64,000 bases of DNA from Sarcophilus harrisii. Taxonomy: Eukaryota > Chordata > Mammalia > Dasyuromorphia > Dasyuridae. Each line of letters opens with the position of its first letter. Position 1 is the stretch's first letter. The notes below the pieces were generated by a model. The model was given only the letters and a program-made list of their open reading frames with translations. It did not search any database and was not told where the DNA came from. The position numbers and the translations under genes were made by a program. The DNA lies in the NCBI RefSeq assembly GCF_902635505.1, contig NC_045426.1, forward strand, positions 672,361,087-672,425,086, written 5' to 3'. This document shows positions 37,301-47,500 of the stretch, one piece after another.

Positions 37301-38640
37301 CGAACAGGATTACAATGTAATTGGGAAATAGTTCACAAAATAAAAAACAACATAATGGTAATTTGTGGTTTTCTAAGTCAATATACTATATTCAATTTTG
37401 AAACTACTGCCTTAGATCAAATGAGATAATAATTAGCACACAAGACTTAGTAAATGCTTATTCCTTTTCTTTCCCCTTCCAGCTCTAAATCTTAGAAATA
37501 GGATTGGAGGTAAGGACCAGGCTTACATTGGGCCCCATTACCAATTATAGATGAGAATGGGCATGGGAAAATCCTGAATCTCTACCTTCTAGAAGAATAT
37601 GGGTCAGAAGGAGGGGGAAGTTGGCTGGGGAAGAGTCCAGATGATGGAAAAAGACGGGGACACGGCACAGCCTACAATGGGCAGAGGGAAATTTTGAAGC
37701 CCAGGAACACAAAGATGTAGGACCTCAACAGGGGACCCAAGAGAGTAAACCCACGTGACCTGCGTGAGGTCACAGCTGTTGTTAAAGGCGGGCTAGAACC
37801 CGTGCTCTTTCCACTCTACCCCTGTTTTGCAACAGGCCGGTCATCTAAGGGCTAGGCTGGTCAGCGTGGGGTGGAGCCCAGGAGGAACCTTGTAGGAAGG
37901 GGGCCAAGAAAAGAACCAAAATGTTTCTAGGGTTGAAATCTGGAAAGAAATGTCGTGTTCACAACGTATAGAACAAAAGTAGAATCTGCATGGGCGGGGA
38001 AGCTCAAACAGGCCTGGAACAGATGGAGAATTTGGAACACAGAGGGGGTGGGGCCATGAAATTGACAAAACACATTGGAGGCAAGACCCGAGAAGGAGAT
38101 GGAGTAGGGGCGGAGCCAAGGACTTTGACTAAGACCCGGGGGGCGGGGTCCAGGATATTGACAAGAGTTGCCGAGAGGCGGGGCCCCTTGGTTTTGGCCT
38201 TAAGTTTGCAAGGGTGAGGCCCGGAACGAAGGCGGAGTTTGGGCCCCTGGAGGCGGGACTAAGCACAGGCGGCACGGCTCTACAGGGGCGGGACATGGAG
38301 CAAAGGCGGGATTTGGAACGTGATAGGGCAGGGCTTGGAACAAGGGAGGAGCTAAGAACGCAGGCAGAGGCGTGTCCCTGTCCCTGTCCCTGTTTCCTCA
38401 GCTGTCAGTCAGTCTGTCAGTCCCGCGCCCCGCCCTCTTCCCCCCTTCCCTCCGCGACGGCTCTTCTCCATCCCCTCCTCTTTTAGCCCCAGCCCCGGCC
38501 GCGGCCCCAGCGCGCGCTCACCATCCCTCCCCGTGTCCGCGCGCTGCCTTTGTTCTGCGGCTCCCGCTGCAGCTCCCCCCGCTGCGGGGACACGCTCACG
38601 TCGCCGCCATCTTGTGCCAAGGCTCGGCTCTCGCGAGAGC
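31375..38640 (-). CDS. ZNF414: ZNF414, four-finger zinc finger protein
   Basis: ZNF414 is a nuclear C2H2 zinc finger protein of little-known function. Exons on the minus strand: 36157-36019, 35865-35770, 33741-33634, 33240-33135, 32943-32481 and 31991-31683 (stop TAA 31685-31683). Fingers: CSSYGC...HLHSH, CSTPSC...HTKLH, CENCL...HLHVC (a CCHC finger) and CMQCPF...HLEDH. The tail keeps APFLPYL, RLRPFL and AAVWKK, as in human. All exon phases agree except inside 32943-32481, where a C10 run puts the two halves in different frames (see its entry). Exon 1 lies probably in the CpG island at 38.6 kb and seems non-coding; an in-frame Met (MGPGVQ) is in exon 36157-36019. Orientation and place next to PRAM1 are as in human. 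Confidence 0.92.
31395..31400 (-). terminator. ZNF414: ZNF414 poly(A) signal
   Basis: AATAAA on the minus strand, 283 bases after the stop; cleavage is expected near 31375. Confidence 0.65.
31683..31991 (-). CDS. ZNF414: ZNF414 last exon: zinc finger 4 and C terminus
   Basis: Encodes GHSSTSRIVWEHTRGRYTCM, then QCPFSTASRPAMTLHLEDHR: a C-x2-C-x12-H-x3-H finger, then a Pro/Ser-rich tail ending SGEDWDF. It corresponds to the longer human isoform (SRIVWEHTRGRYSCMQC). Acceptor TATGCCAG. Confidence 0.92.
   Translation of the reverse strand, partial: GHSSTSRIVWEHTRGRYTCMQCPFSTASRPAMTLHLEDHRKTPPPAPPPQPPSPSSPPQLEAQGGTVWSLEPTAGSSSGPPSLTTQSPRSQGPTTSGEDWDF
32481..32943 (-). CDS. ZNF414: ZNF414 exon: finger 3 and proline-rich region, frame broken at a C10 run
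   Basis: The exon opens with CENCLLRFRTHRSLFKHLH-VC, identical to human. The downstream match (FPLLE, APFLPYLGPSSYGLAP, RLRPFLP, SNAAVWKKNQG) is in another frame. The switch is at ten Cs on the minus strand (32837-32828). The exon measures 463 bases and would fit both neighbouring phases at 464, so one base is missing from the run. Because the run is a homopolymer and everything else is conserved, a sequencing error is likelier than gene loss. Confidence 0.85.
33135..33240 (-). CDS. ZNF414: ZNF414 exon: zinc finger 2
   Basis: 106 bases encoding GKRFHCSTPSCSETFPSM, then QELMTHTKLHYKPNRYFK: a C-x4-C-x12-H-x3-H finger followed by the conserved HYKPNRYFK. Confidence 0.93.
33241..35769. repeat. 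ZNF414: ZNF414 introns with MIR-like SINEs and an antisense L2 piece
   Basis: MIR-like copies at 33325-33480, 33990-34150 and 34760-34920; L2-like antisense sequence at 33890-33960 and 34200-34520 (GGGGCATTCCAGGCTAAAAG). Exon 33634-33741 lies among them. The remainder is not recognised. Confidence 0.55.
33634..33741 (-). CDS. ZNF414: ZNF414 exon: zinc finger 1
   Basis: 108 bases encoding GRQFPCSSYGCRLAFPNP, then RELAQHLHSHLQPTQSME: a C-x4-C-x12-H-x3-H finger. Human has KQIPCSSPGC and QHLRTH. Confidence 0.93.
35770..35865 (-). CDS. ZNF414: ZNF414 exon: basic linker before finger 1
   Basis: 96 bases encoding DCKHSSRTNTGGGVNSSP, then SEEPRLPKRRPPSSG. Human has SEDLRPPRRRPPPGK at this place. 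Acceptor ACTCTGCAG, donor GTGAGA. Confidence 0.85.
36019..36157 (-). CDS. ZNF414: ZNF414 N-terminal exon
   Basis: A 139-base exon (acceptor GTCATCAG, donor GTGAGT) encoding EESSGMGPGVQACPAPLPYS, then DIYGSPSQSPAAKPEKEQLS and PAFSAE. The N terminus of ZNF414 is poorly conserved, so this rests on splice sites and on the phase fit with the next exon. The Met in GMGPG could be the start, if exon 1 is non-coding. Confidence 0.65.
36158..38039. repeat. ZNF414: First ZNF414 intron
   Basis: SINE-like pieces at 36465-36600, 36960-37240 (two in a row) and 37395-37480. I could not find a further coding exon. Confidence 0.5.
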
Positions 38641-38960
38641 AGGCGCGGCCGCGCGGGGCCTGGAATGGGGGAGAGGGCTGGGCCGCCGAGCCCAGCGGAG
38701 TGGGAGGGGCGGGGCTTATGTGGGTTAGAATAGAGGCGGCGACGGGGGGGGGTAGTGTGAGGCCATCCTGCGACGCATGCGCCCTATGACCAGGAAGCAC
38801 TTCCCTGCTTCTCCGGCGCACGCACGGTCTGGCGTGGCGTGGGGACGGGCGTGCCACCCTGTCCTGGTTTCCGGGGGATCGCCAGGGGAGCTCCGCCCCC
38901 GTCTAGGCCCCGCCCTAGAGCTGCAGCAGGAGGAGCTAAAGCAGCCATCTATCTCCACCC
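38040..38960. promoter_or_regulatory. CpG island and promoter of ZNF414
   Basis: Many GGGGCGGG boxes from 38050 on. Core promoter motifs: a YY1 site (GCCGCCATCTTG, 38603-38614; AAGATGGCGGC in the ZNF414 direction), the palindrome TCTCGCGAGA at 38629-38638, and an NRF1-like GCATGCGC near 38776. YY1 sites of this type lie just downstream of start sites, so ZNF414 transcription should begin near 38.63 kb. The island could also fire to the right, but I find no gene there. Confidence 0.7.
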
Positions 38961-39615
38961 CCGCTGAAAATGGGAAAATCGAAATCTGAGCTAATAAAAC
39001 CCTAACCACGTGGGGAAAAAACAAACACGGACGCGTGATTGCCGCTGCCGCCAATCCCTGCGTGTCCTCTCTGATCCCTGCATCCCCTTCCCTCCTCCTC
39101 CTCTCTGCCTCTTTCCTCGTTTATAACATGGTGGCAGTGGGTTAGAGCACCGGGCCTGGAGGCAGGAAGCCAGGGTTCGAATTCCTTTACTTCCTGGGCA
39201 AGCCCCTGACCCTCTGCCCGACTCAGTTTCCTCAACTGTAAAATGGGGATAATAGTTGTTGTAGGCTCACATGAGGTAACCTTGCAGGGCGCTTTGCAAA
39301 TTTTAAAGCAATACATAAATGCTGTTATGACTGAAAACTGGAATCAAGCAACGACCTCACGGCATCTTTTTAAAAGGGCCTGACAATTGATTGGACCACC
39401 CCTATATCTAGCTGGCACTCCCCTAGATCTGTTGAGTCCTTTTAGTTGTGGGCCCATTTGGGGTTTTCTTGGCAGATATACTGGAATGGTTTGCTGTTTC
39501 CTCTCCGGCTCCTTTTACAGAGAGAAACTGAAGCAACGGGATGAAGTGGGCAAATCACGTCACCCTTTTTGCCTCAGTTTCCCTCTCTGTAAAATAAACC
39601 TACTACCTAGTAAGT
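38961..39615. repeat. Two SINEs
   Basis: 39125-39330 (+) has a tRNA-like head with the B box GGTTCGAATTCC, CTCAACTGTAAAATGGGGAT and GCGCTTTGCAAATTTTA. 39425-39615 (-) is a SINE with the RTE tail reversed (TTGGGGTTTTCTTGGCAGAT). Confidence 0.75.
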
Positions 39616-40924
39616 GTCTAAGGCTGGATTTGCCTCTAGGCTCAGCACTCTACGGAGTCTTCCGTTATTTTCCCCCTTTAAAATGTAGATTAGAGGTCAG
39701 CACTCCAGACTTTTCCCAGGCTTTCTCCGGCTATTCCCTGAGGTTAGCACAGTGCTTGAAATGGAATAAGCTGTTCAACAAATGCTTTTTTTATTCATTC
39801 ACTTCTCCATTCATACATTTTGCATTTCTGTCTCATTGCTAAAATCTCTCTTCTGTGCAGTCTTTTGGGGCAACAGTAGCTCATATGCATACCTTATGCT
39901 CCAGAACTCTTCCATTGGTTTTAACAATCGGATTAGATACTACTTGATCCCCTGAGCATCTTCCATACCAGAATCAAATAGTTGTTGATTTGCTAAGGAA
40001 CTGATGCTACTGAGGGATGCAACTTTGATAAAGGGATGCAAATTTGATGAATAAATACAAAGTAATTTAAGAAGGAGAAAGTACTCGACTAAAGGAGTGT
40101 GGGAAGCTATGGCAGGAATAAGATTGGAGGGGAATTGAGGCATTTTAAGCCTAGGGGGAGAAGGTAGTGTGCTCCAGGTAGGGGGGACAGTTGGTTCCAA
40201 ATCAGAGTTCCAAGTCTTCCTTTAGGAAGAACAATGGGATATTTGGTGGTGACTTCCTTGGAGATCCAATATAAACAGGATTTGGTTATGAGCACATAGC
40301 TAACATCCTATGTGGTCTAGGGAGAGGGAAGAAAACTAATGTTTCTTATGAAAAATCCCAGGCAAACAACTTCAGATACCTTGGAAGTCCCAGCAACTCT
40401 CAGGGTTTCCTGTGAATTCTAGTTTTGAAATCCCACTGCATTTCTCCATGACTCCACCTTCTTGCATTGGAGGTATTGACTCTAGAGGAGCCTCTATATG
40501 CCTGGATTTCCCTTTCCCGAGTTTAAATACTGGAATTATTAGTTAGGCTAAGCTTCCCATTAAGTTTGATGGTTTGTGAACATGTTTTTGGTGGGGGCGT
40601 TAGTCATACAAATGAGAATAATATAGTGTAAGGAGCCATGGTGAATAGGAAAGAGAGATAAAACCACCACAGGAAAATTTGAGAAGGGTGAGAACATGAT
40701 TAGCTGGGAGAAGAAAGGATTCATTAAAAAACAAACAAACAAACAAACAAACAAACAAAAAAAAAAAAAAAAAAAAAAAAAACCTGGCACCTGAGCTGCA
40801 TCTAGAAGCAAGAGATGGATTTCAAAGGGCAAAAAAGAGAATGAATATATTTCAGGTACTCAGATATTTCAAGCAAATGTATGGAAGAGGGGAGATTATA
40901 TTGTGTTCAGGGACAACTGGTAGT
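39616..40924. other. Intergenic, mostly unassigned
   Basis: Apart from an (AAAC)n/A-run at 40725-40782 I recognise no gene or repeat. Confidence 0.5.
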
Positions 40925-41310
40925 CTGGATAGGTGGCACATTAGATAGTATGTTAGATTTAGAGTCAGGAAAACCTGCATTTGAATCTGATTTCAAACAC
41001 TAACTCTGTGGCTCTAGGTAAGTCACTTAATCTTCTGTCTGCCTCAGTTTCCTCATTAGTAAATTGAGGGTATCCCAAGACAGTTGTGATGATACAATGA
41101 AATATTTGTAAAGTACTTTACAAATCTCAAAGAGCTATATAAATGCTAGACATAATTATTATTTGACTCTAGGCTGATCTTTACCCTTTGCCTCAGTTTC
41201 TTCATCTGTAAGTTGGAGGCAATAATATTATCTACCTCCCAAGAGAGTTGTGAGGATGCACTGAGATATTTGTAAAGTGCTTTGCAAACCTATAGCTATA
41301 AGTATTATCT
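40925..41310 (+). repeat. Two CORE-SINE-like copies in a row
   Basis: 40925-41162 and 41163-41310 both contain CCTCAGTTTC and a GTAAAGTACTTTACAAA or GTAAAGTGCTTTGCAAA block. Confidence 0.7.
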
Positions 41311-41514
41311 GTTTGTTGGCTAGATTGTAGAACCTGTAAAGGAAAGTAATGTAAAAAAGTATACAGAAAGAGGATTCTTTGATTTTATCAATTTATCAAA
41401 GGGCATTACTCCCTTTGATTTTTGTTAAGTGCCATCCATTTTTCCATTCACATTGTCTCCCTTCATAAATCCCAAGAAACACTTGATGAAGTGTTTGCCT
41501 TTGGTCTAAAAGAG

Positions 41515-42525
41515 ATGACCAAATGATCATACTTTTAATAACTTTTTAGGAGAATCTCTGGGGTTCTCTAAGTATACCATCATATTATCAGCAAAGGGTG
41601 ATAATTTGGTTTCCTCGTTGCCTATTCTTATTCCTTTAATGAATTTCTCAACTCTTATTGCCAAAGCTAGCATTTCTAATACAATATTAAATAGTAACGG
41701 TGATAGTGGGCAACCTTGTTTCACTCCTGATCTTACTGGGAATGGTTGCAGTTTGTCCCTATTACATATGATGCTTACTTCTAGTTTTAAATAGATGCTA
41801 CTGATTATTTTAAGGAAAAGTCCATTTATTCCTACATTCTCAAGTGTTTTTAATAGGAATGGATGTTGGGTTTTATCAAATGTTTTTTCTGCATCTATTG
41901 AGATGATCATATGGTTTTTGTTACTTTGGTTATTAATATGGCCAATTATACTGATTGTTTTCCTAATATTGAACCAGCCCTGAATTCCTGGTATAAATCC
42001 TACTTAATTGTGGTGTATTATCCTGGGGATGATTTTCTGTAGTCTTTTTGCTAATATCTTATTTAAGATTTTAGCATCAATATTCATTCAGGAGATTGGT
42101 CTATAATTTTCTTTCTCTGTTTTCAATCTACCTGGTTTAAGTATCAGTACCATGTCTGTGTCATAAAAGGAATTTGGTAGGACTCCTTCATTCCCCATTT
42201 TTTCAAATCATTTATAAAGCATTGGGACTAATTGTTCTTTGAATGTTTGGTAGAATTGACATGCAAATCCATCTGGTCCTGGGGATTTTTTTTTTTAAGG
42301 AGTTGATTAATAGCTTGTTCTATTTCTTCTTCTGAAATGGGACTATTTAAGCAATTTACTTCCTCCTCTGATAATCTGGGAAGCCTATATTTTTGGAGGT
42401 AGTCATCCATTTCGCTTAAGTTATCAAATTTATTGGCATAAAGTTGGGCAAAGTAATCCCTTATTGTTTCTTTAATTTCCTCTTCATTGGTGGAAAGTTC
42501 TCCCTTTTCATATGCCATACTTTTA
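41515..42525 (-). mobile_element. L1 ORF2 fragment (reverse transcriptase), antisense
   Basis: Minus-strand reading gives [40 protein letters not shown] and [19 protein letters not shown]. The active-site motif FADD reads FADN, so the enzyme is dead. An upstream part reads [20 protein letters not shown]. Truncated at both ends. Confidence 0.92.
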
Positions 42526-43140
42526 AATAAACTGTTGGCCTAATTAATAAAATGATTAAATTCTCCCTCAGCCCCAAAGAAAATACAGCACTAAGCTAGA
42601 GCCAAATGTGGAATTCCTTAAATGCCAAATTGAGTTTTTATTTTCATCAGCGATAGAGTTACAAGTTTTTGAAAAAGGTGTATGGCTGAACCCAGGGTTT
42701 ATTTTGGCCTTGTGTGAAGGCCAAAGGGGTGAAGGGGACAGAAGATTAGCAGCATATAGGAGCCTACTGAAGTAGGCCTGACAAGAAGTGATAACGAAAG
42801 GGACAGCACTAGGGGTGGTGGCTGTTAGAATGGGGGGAGGGGACCAGATGGGATTGATGTGTCATGGAAATAGACCCTGTTAGTCCGGATAAGTGATAAG
42901 AGATGGGAGGAGGGAGTATAGGGAGAAAGGAGAATCAAGGAGAACAGTGAATTGGCCAACTTGGCTGATTCTCGTTGTCCTGCCTCTTTTAGGTCTGCTA
43001 TGTGGCTTCTGGTTTGTGATCATCTCCTGCCCTCTAATCTAGGGTACCCCCCGCAAGGCTTGCTTGGATCTTAGCTCTTCCCTGTCTCAGCAGCCTCTCC
43101 CTTGGTTATCTCATTGGTTTTCAGCTTCAATTATCTCCTC
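42526..43140. other. Unassigned intergenic sequence
   Basis: Purine-rich in the middle. It might be another LTR-like fossil, but there is no second copy in the window to support this. Confidence 0.25.
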
Positions 43141-43144
43141 TCAG

Positions 43145-43570
43145 GAGTTGACTCCCAAAGCATAAGTCTGATCTTGTCACCTCCTGCTCAGAGAAGTAGT
43201 TCCTCATGGCCTCTAGGATCAAATACAAAACTCCTCTGATATTTAAAGCTTTTCACAATCTGGCTACAATCTAGCCTTCCAGACTAGTTTCATGTTACTC
43301 CTCCTCACTGTTCATTCCAGCCAAACTGGTTCCTCCTCTATATGACATAACATTCCATATCTGGCCTCTGTGTTTTTTGCTCAGGCTGCTCCATCATTCT
43401 CCCCCATTCCCCCATCACCCATGCCTGGAATGCTCTCCCCTCCCAAGCCCTGCCTCTTGGAATCCCTAGATCCCTTTGACTGAGCGCAAGTGCAGCCCTC
43501 CTACAAGAGATTCTTGCTGATTCCAGAAATTGTTAATATTCTCCCCTTAGACTTGCTATATATTTACTTT
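43145..43570 (+). mobile_element. L2 3' region, sense
   Basis: TTTAAAGCTTTTCACAATCT, TTCCAGCCAAACTGGTTCC, ATGCCTGGAATGCTCTCCC and CTTGGAATCCCTAGATCCCT follow the L2 order. An (AC)n run follows at 43681-43724. Confidence 0.75.
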
Positions 43571-43679
43571 GTATATATTTTCCATTTATGTGTGTGCCTA
43601 TTGTTAACTCCTCAACAGAATACAACAGAGGTGAGCCTGTGCTGAAAATCATTCATTATTCTATGGGATGCCCCGCCCC

Positions 43680-43726
<47 letters not shown>

Positions 43727-44074
43727 TCCTTCCAGTCAAGCCTGAAAGAGGAAACAACATCTGATTTTATGCTTGATCTCTCTCCACTCACACATTATTT
43801 AGGGCTCAGCCAGCTCTCTTTTGGACTTTCAGTGAACAGGACAGAGGACAGTCTCCCTGCAACTCCAACCTCATCTTATTCCAGCAACAGTCACAAAAGC
43901 TACACACATTTCATTCTGTACATTTGTTTGCCTAGATAAGTCTGAGACAAAATGACTGAATCCCAAGTCCTTAGTTTCTTCTGCTATTTTTCTTTCTTGG
44001 GTATAGGTGATTAAACTGAGATACTGAGAGGTCCTGGCACATACTAAGCACTTAATATTTGTTTGAGTAGGCAG

Positions 44075-44715
44075 CTAGCTGGTACAATAAATAGAGCACC
44101 GAGTCAGGAAGATCTGAGTTCAAATGTGACTTCAGATACTTAGTGGTTATGGATTCTTAAGAGCTGTCAGCTGTAAAAGGGGCTTTAAATAGTATATTTC
44201 ACAGGTTATTGTGAGGATCAAGTAACATAATATTCATAGAGTGCCTGGCCCATAGCAAGGACTATAAATGGTGGCCCTTAGAATTAGTTTGTTTTTGCCT
44301 GCCTAATGAGCTTGATAGGTTCAGAGTTATTGAGAAGTCTGTATGCTAGTTGTATAAAAATGGATGCTTCCCTACACCTTCTTAGAGAAGATGATTGCTG
44401 TCAGGAAGATGAACCACGCCTAGCTGAGTGTCCAGAAGACACAGATCATGATTGAGTTGTGTGAAACAGGTAGGTATCAAAAATGAAAGAGCTCTAAGCT
44501 TGTATAGTCAGTTCACATGTACCCTCAAATAGTTATTAGCTTCATGACCCCGGGCAAGCTACAAACTGTTTGCCTCAGTTTTCCTAACTCTAGCAATGGT
44601 GATATTAACAGCAGCTATTTTTCAGGGTTGTTTTGAGGATCAAATGAGAAAATAATTGTAATACTGTAATATGTGCTTGATACATAGTAGGTGCTATCTA
44701 AACGCTTATTTCCCT
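44075..44715 (+). repeat. Two SINE copies
   Basis: 44075-44290 starts GGCAGCTAGCTGGTACAATA; 44535-44715 has GTTTGCCTCAGTTTTCC and AGTAGGTGCTATCTAAACGC. Confidence 0.65.
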
Positions 44716-45629
44716 TCCTCCACTTTTGTGTTTAGACTGTGTGAAAGAGGTGAAAGGGGAATCTCTTAATTAGTGGTACTAACCTCATAAGTTTTTATTG
44801 ACTGGAATAATATAGTAATTAGTGGTGATGGGCTTCTTGCAAGTCCCTCCAATGATTTGTGTTTTCTATGTCTCCTAATGGACTCTTCTGAATGTTTTGT
44901 TATAAGTTACTATTGTGTGTTTTAAGCATTTTGATTATCAAATTTATTTATTTACATCATTCAATAAATAAATTAATAAAATAATGAAATAAAAATTTAA
45001 ATATTTAAGCATTATGGGCTTTGGGTGGGGGGTGTTAGTATTTTTTTTTTTTTTTTTTTAGTGGTAGAAGAAATAAATAACTATCTTATACCAGATATCT
45101 TATTACTTTGGACATTCATGTAACTTTTCCAAAAGGGATAGTCCATCAGTCCCACTGTTGGGGAGATCTCTAGATAAACCAAAGCTTTGCTTAAGTTGGT
45201 TTTTTAAAATACCAGGTGGGACTTGATAATGCACCCAAGAATACAAGAAAAGCCTGATCCTCTTTGGGGTTGGGCTCATCCAGTATTGAATTTACCTTCT
45301 TGTACTCAGAACCAAAGCACTTTAGTGTGAAAGAGGTAATGGCTTTGGCCATGCATAAATAATACCTATTATGTCCTTGAGAACAAGGAATATTTATTTA
45401 TTTTTGTCTTTGTATTTCTAGTATGATCCTTAGCACAGTTCCTAGTATATAGCAGATGCTTAAAACAAATGTTTACTGAATTAAATCTATTTATCATCAG
45501 ATGAGAATTTTTTTTGACTTGGTTTTATTGCCATGATTTGCTTGAGATAGCAAGATACATCACTGACTAGAACCTGTAAAACTTAGATGCGATATCAGGT
45601 GATTATTTTATTGGTGATAAGAGAATTTC
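44716..45629. other. Intergenic, unassigned
   Basis: AT-rich sequence with a T-run (45041-45059). 45360-45480 resembles an L2 3' end (AGCACAGTTCCTAGTATATA). Nothing else is recognised. Confidence 0.4.
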
Positions 45630-47156
45630 TGGCTCAGCTTTATTACCTCTATCTCCTTAAGAGGAACACATCCAAAACAGAACTCATAATTGTTTCCCTT
45701 AATTCTTTCCCACTCCTATCTAAGGACATCATTCTCCTATCTCAGATTGCAATGTAGGATTTCTTCTGGACTCCTCACCATTTCACCTCCCTCAACTCCC
45801 CATTCAATCTGTTGTTAAAGCTGGCCAATTTCACTGATATAACATTTCATGAATATTCCCCCTTCTCTCCTCTGACACTGTCTCCACTATGATGCAGGGT
45901 CTCCTTACCTTACACATGAATTATCACTATAGCCTGTTGGTAGGTCTGCACACTTCACCTCTCTCCCCATTCCAATCCATTCTCCATAGAGTCACTAATG
46001 TGATTTTCCTGAAGGGTAAGTCAATCTCACTTCATCGCTTAGTAAACTTCAGTGGCTCTCTATTGACTCCAGGTTAAAATACAACAATATTCGTTTTTGT
46101 AAGATTTTGAGTTCCAAATGTTTTTTCTCCTTCTTCCCAACCCAACTCAGATTATTCTGCTATTTCAGTCTTCTTTGATGATTCACATCATGTCCATTAA
46201 CTGAGTGTTCCCAAGGCTCCATCCTGGGCTATCTTCTTTTCTTTTTCTATAGAAGAACAGAATATATAATATCTTACTTGGTGATCTCATCAACTCATAT
46301 GTGTTCGATTTTCATCTCTAGATAGATGATATTTAGGTCTATCCAGTCCTAACCTCTCTTCTGTTCTATATTATTGTTCAATTGTTCAGCCATGTGCTAT
46401 TCTTCATGGGCTTGTGGACCATATTGTCCATAGAGTTTTCGTAGCAAAGACACGAGAGTAGTTTGCCATTTCCTTCTCCAATGGTTTAAGGTAAATGAAG
46501 ATTAAGTGACTTGCCCAAGATTACATAGCTAGGGATTCTCTGTGAGCCTATTTGAACTCAAATCTCTAATTTCAGCTCCAGTGCTCTAACTACTAAACAA
46601 CCTATTTGCTTTTTTAGGCATCTTGAACAGGATCTCCAAAACAGAACTTATTATTCTCCTCAAAAACCTTTTCCAAATTTCTGTTATTGGGTTCTACATC
46701 TTCCTAATCAGTCTTACTTGAGTATCATGCTCAACTCCTTCCTAGCCTACATAATCAAGCAGCTGCCAAATCTTGTCATGTCTACCTTCCCCAAATCACT
46801 GGTATACATCCCCTTCTCTTTTCTGCTACTACTATCATCCTGATGCAAAGCTTCATCATCTTACATTTAGAACAGCTGTTTAATTGATCTTTCCATGTCA
46901 GTTCTCTTCTTTCCCCTTCCTTTAATCCTCCACCCAGATGCCAAAGTAATCTTCCTAAAAAGCAGACCTGATCATGTTTACAACATGCTTAGCAGACCTC
47001 ACTGGTGAGAAGGCCTCTTTCCTCTCCTTGGCCTTGTCTTTTCTGAATAGGTATAAGGCCGGATAGACTAGCATGTGCTTTGTGTGGGCTGGCCACAAAG
47101 TCAGAACTGATCAAAAAGCTTAGAATTCTCATTTGCCTCCAGAATCAAATACAAAG

Positions 47157-47191
<35 letters not shown>

Positions 47192-47200
47192 GCATTTAGA
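45630..47200 (+). mobile_element. L2 ORF2 fragments, sense, interrupted
   Basis: 45630-46080, 46150-46370 and 46612-47040 read as L2-type reverse transcriptase remains (CCAAAACAGAACTCATAATT, CAAGGCTCCATCCTGGGCTA). They are interrupted by a small antisense L1 3' piece (46083-46145) and by an antisense SINE with RTE tail (46370-46612). A T-run is at 47159-47190. Confidence 0.6.
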
Positions 47201-47299
47201 GCTCTTTAGAATCTGTTCCCTATCTTTCCAGGCTTTGTCCACTTGATACTCCTCTTTCCATTCTATAATTCATCCACCCCAGTTCATTAGCTGTCTTTT

Positions 47300-47500
47300 G
47301 GGGAATGGCTGAATAAATTATGATATATGCATGTAATGAAATATTATTGTTCAGTAAGAAATGATCAACAGGCTAGTTTCAGAAAATCCTGGAAAGACTT
47401 GCATGAACTGATGCTGAGTGAAGTAAGCAGAACCAAGAGAACATTGTGCACAGTAACAGCAAGATCATCTGATGATCAACTATGATAGACTTAGCTCTTT
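47300..47500 (+). mobile_element. L1 3' fragment, sense
   Basis: GTCTTTTGGGGAATGGCTGA to AACTGATGCTGAGTGAAGTA and CAAGATCATCTGATGATCAA. It faces the antisense L1 that starts at 47510. Confidence 0.8.

Noticed and set aside
38604-38614. ATG within AAGATGGCGGC as the ZNF414 start codon
   Set aside because: With the nearby donor it leaves a phase that does not fit the next exon, and reading on meets a stop after four codons.
39125-39200. tRNA-like sequence with a good B box (GGTTCGAATTCC)
   Set aside because: It is the head of a SINE; SINE body and CORE-like 3' part follow and no cloverleaf is evident.
43681-43724. Regular repeat as a possible array
   Set aside because: A plain (AC)n microsatellite; no spacers, so not a CRISPR-like array. 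The same holds for 25696-25735 and 61193-61228.
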